DNA of 13,547 nucleotides from Trichomonas tenax. Its lineage: Eukaryota > Parabasalia > Trichomonadida > Trichomonadidae. Position 1 is the first letter of the stretch, and each line of letters opens with the position of its first letter. Shown here one piece after another: positions 1 through 7,379 of this stretch. Position numbers and translations under genes: made by a program. Below the pieces are notes generated by a model that had not been told where the DNA came from, did no database searches, and saw only the letters and a program-made list of their open reading frames with translations. The DNA lies in contig JALKBU010001260.1 in the NCBI GenBank assembly GCA_023091735.1, forward strand, positions 1-13,547, given 5' to 3'.

Positions 1-611
1 ATGATTTGATAGATATATAGACTGTGCCACTTACACCACTGGATAGACAACTATCAATATGTACATGAAAGTACTTTCAAATCGAAAAAATATTGATCAG
101 ATAAAAAGTTATGAAGGTCGCAGGACTCCACCGCAGAAGGAAAAATACTGCCCTTTTTATTCCATTAAACTCCATTAAGTCGAATTTGTTGTACAAATAG
201 ACTAACCATATAGTAATATAATGTTATTTCATAATCAAAATGCTCAAAGTACAATTTTTATGAAACAATTTGAAATATCAAAAGAACCTTGGGTCTTTTT
301 TGATGATATTTTCCAATCAGCTTCAGGATTTAAGTTGTACAGGCCATGAGGATGTATGCATTGTGATATTGTAAGCATGTCGTTTTCCATGAAAATAGGG
401 CCTCGCAACAAAGGTGTTTATACACACTTTAGTTGGGGCAAACCCCTTGTAACGAAAAATGTCATTTTAAATGAGTACATGATCCTTCAATTGTCATGCT
501 TTGTCCCGCGACCTTCTCACTTGGAAGTGAATGCTATCCCCTTTTTAGCATCTTGAAGCGCTTAAATGATGCCGATTTAACATATTAAAACACTTTCGGA
601 GCCATTTGGCT
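1..611. other. Non-coding, no gene recognised
   Basis: No recognisable protein is encoded here. The longest plus-strand frame (356-556, 66 codons) gives a peptide with no motif I recognise. The stretch from about 430 to 560 is less AT-rich than its surroundings and could be an old gene remnant, but neither strand gives a convincing peptide. The 10-mer tgtcccgcga at 503-512 recurs near 12799, which may hint at a shared repeat family but is short. Confidence 0.4.
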
Positions 612-781
612 TTATTACTTACAACCAGTCATCTGCGACGAATAGCTGTCGCATTTCTGCATTCAGAATACAAGTCGAAGCCCTTTTTGTCTTCGATCGA
701 ATTCATTTCAACATGAACAGGTTTTTTTGTCCTTATTACTTACAGTCAGCCAGCTGCTATGGCCTGTCGTAATGTTTCTAT
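612..781. repeat. Decayed direct repeat, 121-bp spacing
   Basis: The 12-mer ttattacttaca occurs at 612-623 and again at 733-744. Each copy is followed by a similar stretch (cag-c-tctgc against cag-c-gctgc) and then by a ctgtcg core and a ttct end. The preceding bases are also loosely alike. This looks like an old tandem duplication of roughly 121 bp. No open frame runs through both copies, so a coding origin is not shown. Confidence 0.55.
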
Positions 782-812
782 ATTTATTTTACGAATAAAC
801 ATTTTAAATTTT

Positions 813-930
813 GATATTATTAAATATTTCCAGTATTGCTCAATTTCTGGTTGATATTCTACAGAGCCTCGCTTATATTGATGAAATCAACCTGAAATTG
901 AGCAATACTGGAAATACTTAATAATATATC
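813..930. repeat. Long inverted repeat (hairpin), ~43-bp arms
   Basis: Arms 813-855 and 886-930 are reverse complements. By eye, 41 of 43 positions match, plus one 2-base gap, around a 30-base loop (856-885). The core of each arm is tccagtattgctcaattt or its complement. A transcript would fold into a nearly perfect stem. Candidate origins are a foldback or MITE-type element, or a small-RNA precursor. Nothing in the sequence decides between them. Confidence 0.85.
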
Positions 931-1032
931 AAATGATATTTATGGTACTTTGTAGGATAAATAAGAGAATAACATGCTGGCATCAACTAGATAGTATTAT
1001 GTCGTGTTCTAAGTAAAGAGTCGAAATCACTT

Positions 1033-1132
1033 GAAATATGATAGGAAACACCTAACTTCTGTCTCATAATATCCTGCTATATAACTAGCAGCATATTGTG
1101 AACCAGAAATCAGGTGTTTCCTATCAAATTTG
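1033..1132. repeat. Second long inverted repeat, 47-bp arms, 6-base loop
   Basis: Arms 1033-1079 and 1086-1132 pair over their full 47 bases with about 8 mismatches by eye, leaving a loop of only 6 bases. The best block is gataggaaacacct near 1039-1052 with its complement near 1113-1126. It shares no obvious sequence with the hairpin at 813-930, about 100 bp away, so this is an independent palindrome rather than a second copy. The short loop and scattered mismatches resemble a processed-hairpin precursor or an old foldback element. Confidence 0.8.
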
Positions 1133-1338
1133 CCGAAATAATGCGTTTTGAAATAAACTTCGACCTGCAGGAGCCATAAATCGTCCTGCTGGGCACACAC
1201 ACTTGCACCCTTGACATCAAACCAAACTAGAAATATACATTCGAAGATTTGCAATGAAAATATGAAGCATGATTTTTCATGCGATATTGGCTTAAAAGTA
1301 TCATAAAAGGGTAAATAATAGTATGTTTTGGGAATGGG

Positions 1339-1415
1339 TAAAATTGTGGGTGTCTGGACAAGCAGTTATACACCCTCAAAATTGAATGGTGTCTGGAGGT
1401 TTGGCCACACCCCCA
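1339..1415 (+). repeat. Tandem ~37-bp repeat, two units (GTGTCTGGA family)
   Basis: Unit 1 begins with taaaattg and contains ggtgtctgga at 1349-1358. Unit 2 begins with tcaaaattgaat and contains ggtgtctgga at 1388-1397. Both units run on into a purine-poor ac-rich tail ending in caccc or cacccccac. A degenerate copy in the opposite orientation lies at 12541-12645, and the 13-mer aattgaatggtgt recurs at 12024-12036. The period is not a multiple of three, so a coding repeat is unlikely. Confidence 0.65.
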
Positions 1416-1429
1416 CAAAAAAGTTATGT

Positions 1430-3103
1430 TGCATGATATGCATGCTTATATAAAATAAAACATATTGGCTGAATTAAAATTGCAAAATGAAGATTATTTT
1501 CTGAAAGATAAAAGATTTTTTCAATAAATATTTTAATTTTTCGACAGACATAACATATTAGACAATCCCACAGTTTTATGACATAAGGTTCCTACTTCCA
1601 GAACATGCTTAGATATTGAAGACCTGTATAGAGATTCGCTGAGTTATTAATCTTGAAAAACTATCTATTATTGAAACAAATTGTTGAAAAATACTTTTGC
1701 ATTTTAAATATTTTACTAAAACACGAATTTATGCAAAAATAAATAATAAATTTTAATACATAATAGATGCTGAATATAATTTTACCATTACATAGGTAAT
1801 TTTGATTTTTCGTTTTTCAAAAAATCATGAACAATGAATGAAATTCATTCCAATTAAAACAAACTAATTGGACTACTGATCATAGAAACAACATACAACG
1901 CTTAAATATTTCAACGTTTTCAAAAATGTGAAAAATTTTTCATATTCATAAAATGAATTGATAAGCTAGTTATAGATATGATTATAAAAGTAGAAGTATT
2001 TACTCAAAGAAAAAGAACAAAATTCTATAAAAACATTATGAATAAAATCTAAAATAGAGATATTGATAGTTTTATATCTGTAATTGAACCGAACTACCGA
2101 TGTAAATTACACGGATTTATATAAATATGCATAAATCATCGTTAAATATGGAGATAATAATGGGAATTCAAAAACCCCTCTGTAGCGGCCCTTAGCAAAT
2201 TTGTGAGTGATCAGCGGAATGTTAGTAGCAGCTGTGTGTAGAAGATAGAGCCAAAAAATCGGCAAAATTTTATGGTACAAATTTCGAATTTTAACATGTA
2301 GGTTTCAAGACGGGTAACACCAAGGCCAGAAACCAACAAAGTCTAAAAATCGCAATATCATAGCAATGACTTTAGTCCAGAGCACCTAAATAGGTTCTAT
2401 GATAAATTCGCCGAGTTACATTTTTGATTGTGCCATATAGAAAAGTCTAGTTTTGAATTCTCACCGAGATAGCAAAACTAAACTTCGACCGAGGCCAAAA
2501 AAGTGAGATTTTTAATAACGTACATTCTGCCACAGAACCTTTTAAATATCGATATATTTTAAATTATCTTAAATTAATCACTAATTTGGTTCATTCCCTA
2601 TAATTGCATGACGGAATTTCTCAGAATTCAAAGATTAGATGAATGTTTTCCCAAGATCTTCGGATCAACTTATTTCTATTGTGGGCCATTAATCTATGCC
2701 TCATGCATAATAATTCCTGATATATGTTCAAGTTTAATTCAGTTGTTGAGAATATGAATATCTCTTAAATATAGAGATTGCCAGCTATAAACAATACAAA
2801 CACCATTAACACAGGATATATATATGTTTGAACATTCGGCACATGATTTTCCGTCATTTTCAAACAATAACACATATATTTCGGATGATTAGGTCCAATA
2901 TTTCACCGATAACATATAGAATCTGCATAGAAGCATATAGCAATAAATTGATGTTTCCAATCAAAAATTTTGTAATTCAGACAATTATATTAAGTTCAAT
3001 TCTACACAATAGATTAGTATTACACTTTCATGGAGCTATTCTATTAAAACACAATGTGTTAGAAAGAATATTTTAACAATGAGGAATATTCTAATAAAAC
3101 AAT
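1430..3103. other. Non-coding AT-rich spacer with a less AT-rich block
   Basis: I see no gene here. The 82-codon frame at 2828-3076 lacks an ATG at its start and encodes a low-complexity Ile/His-rich peptide, so it is probably chance. The block 2165-2530 is visibly richer in G and C than the DNA on either side and has mixed, non-repetitive sequence, but stops interrupt all frames. It could be a gene relic or an unrecognised RNA. No tRNA or rRNA signature was seen. Confidence 0.5.
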
Positions 3104-4996
3104 CTAATTTTTAACATGAACACCTGGTAGTTTCGCGAACTCTGCGCAAATGATAATGAATGTAATGATAACTTTATAGAATGTTGGAGATGTGAACAAA
3201 GCCCACAAACCATCAGCCATATTGGCCATTACGTAGATTCCCCACACTCCACCGAACACAAGAAGTACACCAACAACGAGCAAAAATATCAATGTCACAT
3301 TAAATCTCTCGCCATCACCAATCAAAAGAACTAAATTGTAGAAAGGCCATGAAACTCCACCAATAGAGATAACTTCGGCCATCCACACTGTTTTGTCGAT
3401 GATTGTCTTGCAGCCAAATGTTATTCCCCAGAACCAAATTGTTGTGAAAGGAGGACCTCTGCTGAAGTGGAACGGAATGAACCAATGAAGGATATGGGTA
3501 AGTACACCAATAGCTTTGAAAACTCCTGGTGCTTGACCAAATCTCCACATTGTATAGAAAGGACCAAGAATTAAGCACAAAATCAACGCAAAAACATCAT
3601 TTCCGGCGAAGGAAGAATCAAGCATGTACCAATTCTCCATTTGTCTGAAGAACTTATTGAAAGCTGGAATTGCTGAGAAAATGAATGGTAAAAACATGTA
3701 GAACGCAAAGATTATGTCCGTGCAGATCGTAATATGTTCGATTTTCTTAACTCTTAAGTGATGTTCTGGTGAATAATGAATTGTTTCCTCGCTTTGTGAG
3801 CCAACGATGAAATCAACGGTTTTCTCGATGTCACCCATCAAAGAGAGAACGTGGTTACCATCTGATGCGTTGACATCCAATCCGTAGACGATATAATTTT
3901 CTGCTTCTAAATCTTTCTCGAGAGCACCAACATTGATACCATCGATATGTGCAATGACTCTTTTTGGTGCTTTATCGAATACAGCGATTCGAATTCTGAA
4001 ATCGTTTTGAATATAAAAGTTTGCTGGAACAAATTGAGAAGCTGGTGCAGGACACATAATAACAGATACTGTTTCTGTGATATTAACTGTGCTTATCGCA
4101 GAAAGACCATTATCAACAGAAATAATATTGATAAAGTTGCCACATTTGCGTGGTGTTGGTCCAATTGATTCAACAATTCCATGTCCGATGATGTGTGAGT
4201 AAGATTTTGGATAGTGATAGTGTCCAACTAAAGTGTATCTGAAGTTGTTGAGTGGATTGACGATATTCAAGAAATCTTTCGTGTTTTCGAGTGCTCCAAT
4301 TGGATGGTGCATCAAAAGAAGGTTAAACAGACAGTCTTCGCTTCTCTCCACAGCATCTTCGAGTTCTCTCAAATTTTCTTGTGTTGGCTTCAAGAAAGTT
4401 CCGTAAGGGCACGGTGAGTAAGGGAAAAAGTACGGATTGAACGTGATTATGTGGATTCTTCCATTAGAAGTCTCCAAATCAGACTCATTTACAAAATACT
4501 TTGTTGGATCGTCGGCGCAAATGTGCCTCAAAAACTGGTGTTCGGGCGATGACACAGATTCTACTGCCACTTCGTCATGGTTTCCTGCTGTTGTATTGAT
4601 CCTAAGCTTTGGATGATCATTTAATATCTTAATGTACGGTTCCCAGTTCTTCTGGAGTTGTCCATACGTTGAGAACACAGATTCGCGTATTCTGCCGTCA
4701 GAAACGTCGCCTGTTACGCATACGCAATCTGGTCGTATTGTTTGATCAATGAAATTGAACATGCGTTCGAGGTGTATGATCTCCTTTTGGTGCGATAGTA
4801 TCATGTGAAGGTCAGTAATATGCACAATGAAAGTTGGTTTCTTGTTTTTCTCTTGTATTACAGCGGTCGAAGCGAAAAACTGCTTTATTTTCTCTTTATA
4901 AGCTCTGTTGCACCTCTTTATCCACCAGAGTGCGTAGAAAACCGGCCAGAAAAGGTCTGTGAAGACCAGACAGATACTTCGGATGAAGGAAAGCAA
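3104..4996 (-). CDS. TMEM62-like calcineurin-type phosphoesterase, multi-pass membrane protein
   Basis: Predicted membrane-bound metallophosphoesterase of about 630 residues, close to the length of animal TMEM62; its substrate is unknown in the family. An N-terminal hydrophobic segment (about 8-27) precedes the catalytic domain. All five dimetal motifs are visible: D-x-H at 62-64, GD at 96-97, GNHD at 138-141, HH at 230-231 and GHYH at 258-261. A beta-rich region (about 300-415) links to roughly seven hydrophobic segments near 424-449, 467-486, 493-510, 518-535, 541-560, 567-590 and 606-623. The catalytic domain therefore probably faces one side of an endomembrane. The frame is open only up to a TGA just upstream, and the codon at 4994-4996 is TTG. 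The first in-frame ATG is residue 65, inside the catalytic core, so it cannot be the native start. Either TTG replaces a lost ATG or a short upstream exon is missed. Family assignment is firm; the start is not. Confidence 0.9.
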   Translation of the reverse strand: MLSFIRSICLVFTDLFWPVFYALWWIKRCNRAYKEKIKQFFASTAVIQEKNKKPTFIVHITDLHMILSHQKEIIHLERMFNFIDQTIRPDCVCVTGDVSDGRIRESVFSTYGQLQKNWEPYIKILNDHPKLRINTTAGNHDEVAVESVSSPEHQFLRHICADDPTKYFVNESDLETSNGRIHIITFNPYFFPYSPCPYGTFLKPTQENLRELEDAVERSEDCLFNLLLMHHPIGALENTKDFLNIVNPLNNFRYTLVGHYHYPKSYSHIIGHGIVESIGPTPRKCGNFINIISVDNGLSAISTVNITETVSVIMCPAPASQFVPANFYIQNDFRIRIAVFDKAPKRVIAHIDGINVGALEKDLEAENYIVYGLDVNASDGNHVLSLMGDIEKTVDFIVGSQSEETIHYSPEHHLRVKKIEHITICTDIIFAFYMFLPFIFSAIPAFNKFFRQMENWYMLDSSFAGNDVFALILCLILGPFYTMWRFGQAPGVFKAIGVLTHILHWFIPFHFSRGPPFTTIWFWGITFGCKTIIDKTVWMAEVISIGGVSWPFYNLVLLIGDGERFNVTLIFLLVVGVLLVFGGVWGIYVMANMADGLWALFTSPTFYKVIITFIIICAEFAKLPGVHVKN

Positions 4997-5000
4997 AACC

Positions 5001-5014
5001 TTTTGAATTGATGA
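5001..5014 (-). promoter_or_regulatory. Possible initiator (Inr-like) upstream of the phosphoesterase
   Basis: Read on the minus strand, this stretch is TCATCAATTCAAAA, about 5 to 18 bases upstream of the TTG at 4996. Trichomonad core promoters use an initiator of the form TCAYTWY placed a few to about 20 bases before the start codon. The match here is imperfect (TCAATTC), but the distance fits translation beginning at or near 4996. This is tentative. Confidence 0.3.
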
Positions 5015-5290
5015 TTTTCAATGTACTCCCTCAATTATCAATATTTGTCAACAATCATTTTTTGTAACTTCCTGTTTTGCGGAAAGATTTTAAACTAAAG
5101 TTATGTGATGTGTCACTTTTAATAAATTTATCCTCAAATGTTTACAAAATTGTCAATGATGAACAAACACGTCATAATTATGCTGCGGATGTGTACGCGT
5201 GGGGTTTCTTGGTATAGTTACTTTGAAATCGAGTTTCTAGGACTATAACTCGTTAATTTTGGCCAAATTGTTTTTGTTATTGTATAACTT

Positions 5291-5710
5291 TGGTCATGTA
5301 ATTAAATTTTTGATATGCAACAAGTTATTTCTGTGTATTTTGTCATGTAAATATATACTTTGACTCAAAATCAAAAACTCATTATTGATGCAAATTGGCA
5401 TCATAGCCGCATTCTTGAGACCAAGGTTATGGATATCATAGCGTAGTTAAGCAATGATTCTTTATCGAATCCCTCACATTCTATAAAATGTGATGATTAT
5501 ACATGTCAGATTTCTAAATTTACATGTCAGGATCTGACATGTAAAGTAAAAATACAGAGTTACTTGATTGTTGTCACCCATCGAAATTTCGTGCAATTTC
5601 TTATTGTCAATTATTCTAGAAGTGTGCATCCTCCATTCTTTATCTATGTGTATATTGCTTGAATTTTAATAATTAAAATGTCATGTAAAATAATTTTTGA
5701 CATGTAAAAT
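5291..5710. repeat. Cluster of TGWCATGTAAA motifs upstream of the phosphoesterase
   Basis: Five exact copies occur: 5341-5351, 5535-5545, 5679-5689 and 5698-5708 on the plus strand, and 5519-5529 on the minus strand. Near-matches lie at 5291-5301 and 5500-5509. The pair at 5519-5545 forms a perfect 12-bp palindrome around the 3-base centre gat. The copies are 345-710 bp upstream of the phosphoesterase start. Clustering, both orientations and the palindrome fit binding sites for a dimeric protein, but a dispersed repeat family is equally possible. Confidence 0.7.
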
Positions 5711-6100
5711 TAAAAAGTTCTCTCGAAATAGTGATTGATCAATGGTTGAGAACTTCTGTAATTAGATTGTATGAATGAAGTGGATATTGATTGATTTTGT
5801 ATCGTTATTTCTGTTTCTAATGTTTCATATCTAATATTTGATTAAATTACAATTGATTATAGGACTAATATTGCATAAAGAGATTTTACTAAGCCAATAG
5901 TGTTGATTTTAGAAATGATTACCTTTACTTTTGCATAATTAATTTTAACCATTATTAAAAAAGACAAAACCATTCTACCATACAGAATGTTTGAGTAATA
6001 CAACTCGAATTATATTGTTTTACAAAAGATTTTTAGCTGTTTCACATCTAAACTTCTTGAGTGTGAAATAAACAGTACAAAATCATCATAATCTATCAAA

Positions 6101-6360
6101 ATGGTTCATCAATTTATAATCCAAACAAAGAGTTTATTACATTGGTATGACCAATTTCATCAGATATCGACAAAGAATATTCTTTATATATTGAAATGCG
6201 CAATATTTGCTTACCACAATAGAAGAAGGCATCGAATAGCCACGGGCATAACTTCTATGCATGAGATTGGCCTAATTAATCACTTCACCTCGCAGAATCA
6301 TCAAAAATTGATAATCTGGCTAATCTCTGTGTGTTGAGGAAAGGCTTTGAGAGTATTGCA
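6101..6360 (+). pseudogene. Possible decayed coding segment, product unknown
   Basis: In the frame that begins with ggt at 6104, the translation reads like real protein (for example NPNKEFITLV, DIDKEYSLYIEMRNICL and IDNLANLCVLRKGFESIAV). It is interrupted by stops near 6149, 6212, 6263 and 6278. Mixed charge, few runs and a plausible amino-acid balance distinguish it from the Ile/Tyr/Lys-rich output of true spacer DNA. The alternative ATG frame at 6101-6337 gives a His/Ile-rich peptide I do not recognise. I cannot name a family. The segment may be a separate relic from the metallo-beta-lactamase-fold gene that follows. Confidence 0.25.
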
Positions 6361-6377
6361 GTTTGACAGTCACACAA

Positions 6378-6390
6378 TCATTTTTTCTCA
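6378..6390 (+). promoter_or_regulatory. Trichomonad initiator (Inr) match
   Basis: The sequence TCATTTTTTCTCA agrees closely with the trichomonad initiator consensus TCAYTWYTCATTA and lies 13 bases before the ATG at 6404. That is the spacing expected for the very short 5' untranslated regions of this group. It supports 6404 as the original start of the metallo-beta-lactamase-fold gene, and implies the promoter is preserved even though the gene is broken. Confidence 0.6.
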
Positions 6391-6403
6391 AGTAGGCCAG
6401 CTT

Positions 6404-7116
6404 ATGCATACTGTTGAGTACCCGAACCTTAAGATAACATGGATCCGTGACAACGCTCAGGACATGTGCATACCAAGGTCCCTCTTCCCAGCTGCTTCTG
6501 ACGAATTAATTAAGTCATTAAATTGTGAGAATGGCGTTCCTTCGTCTATCGGCACTTTCTGGGTCGAATCAGAAGAAGTCAAGTTCCTTGTTGACATAGG
6601 CGTCGGCAGTCCAGATTCTCAGCTTATTCCAACATTGAAGAAGATCAATGTCGAGACAGAAGACGTCAAGAACATCTACAACCACATCAGAGGACTCGTC
6701 AAGAACGATCAGAAAGTCTTCCCGAATGCAACAATATATTTACCGCAGGAGGAGTGGGATGCTTGGCTCAAATTCTCTGGCCAACCGCTCTCAGATCGAA
6801 CAAGTCATCAAAGTTTATGGCTCGCAGGTGAAATTGTTCAAATTTGGTGAGAAGTTGCCAAGAAACGTCACAGCACTCGATTGCCACGGTCATACACCAA
6901 GGCAGACAATATTCGAGGTCGGAAAGGTCTTGATTTGCGCTGATTTAATTCACGGACTTGCTCTTCAAAAGGAGCATCCAGATATCTGCGCTACATACGA
7001 TATGAACCCAGAGGATGCTGTCGCCCAGCGCAAATTCTTCTTCCAGTATGCAAGAGAACATGATATAATTATTTGCGGGCCCACACTTCCCAGCTCCAGG
7101 CTTCTTCAAACCATAA
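6404..7116 (+). pseudogene. Broken metallo-beta-lactamase-fold hydrolase gene
   Basis: Three frames together encode one MBL-fold protein. Frame A (6404 to about 6785) starts at ATG with an N-terminal strand region (NLKITWIRDN) and the LVDIGVGS turn. Frame B (about 6770-7079) holds the GHTP motif that carries the third metal ligand (near 6890), the ADLIHG motif with the bridging Asp (near 6940), and the helical YDMNPEDAVAQR stretch. Frame C (7078-7113) gives GPHFPAPGFFKP and then TAA. The frame changes near 6770-6790 and at the ggg-ccc run near 7077-7082. The hallmark HxHxDH metal motif, expected after KNIY (6668-6679), is missing: only NHIRGL remains, so an in-frame loss of about six codons is inferred. 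GHTPGHT has also become GHTPRQT. Base composition is richer in GC than the flanks. The ancestor was an intracellular hydrolase of unknown substrate. The pseudogene reading is strong unless several sequencing errors coincide. Confidence 0.85.
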
Positions 7117-7379
7117 ACATCTCCACGGTATGTCACTATTTATTACCTAAACTCTCTAAATTACATTTCAATATATTTCTTCATATTAATGCTTTTGGTT
7201 CACTATAAACACATCATTTTAACCACTTGTCATAAAGATATTTATTCTTAGTGAGAACACATCAATTATAATTCATTCAAAAGATTAAAATTGATTTTCA
7301 AAGTGATTTGATATGCCAATATACTCAATAGCATGCATAAATTATATCTATGTTATAAAAATATATAAAATGAGATATT
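7117..7379. other. Short AT-rich spacer
   Basis: This is the converging spacer between the broken metallo-beta-lactamase-fold gene and the 3' end of the minus-strand beta-helix gene. It is AT-rich with no recognisable feature. Any 3' processing signal of the two genes would lie here, but none is distinctive. Confidence 0.4.

Larger units (their letters stand above)
5015..6377. other. Intergenic spacer between divergent genes
   Basis: This spacer separates the minus-strand phosphoesterase from the plus-strand broken metallo-beta-lactamase-fold gene. Its main content is the TGWCATGTAAA motif cluster, listed separately. The rest is AT-rich with no recognisable gene until about 6100, where decayed coding sequence may begin. 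Confidence 0.5.

Noticed and set aside
356..556. 66-codon plus-strand frame
   Set aside because: No recognisable domain, no Inr upstream, short; chance or a relic cannot be separated.
1801..1900. Small palindromes (gaatgaaattcattc; ccaatta...taattgg)
   Set aside because: Arms of 6-7 bases are expected by chance in DNA this AT-rich.
2828..3076. 82-codon plus-strand frame
   Set aside because: It begins at TTG rather than ATG, encodes a low-complexity Ile/His-rich peptide, and has no motif or promoter.
6101..6337. 78-codon ATG frame as a genuine small gene
   Set aside because: The peptide is His/Ile-rich and featureless, whereas another frame of the same DNA looks more protein-like, suggesting decay instead.
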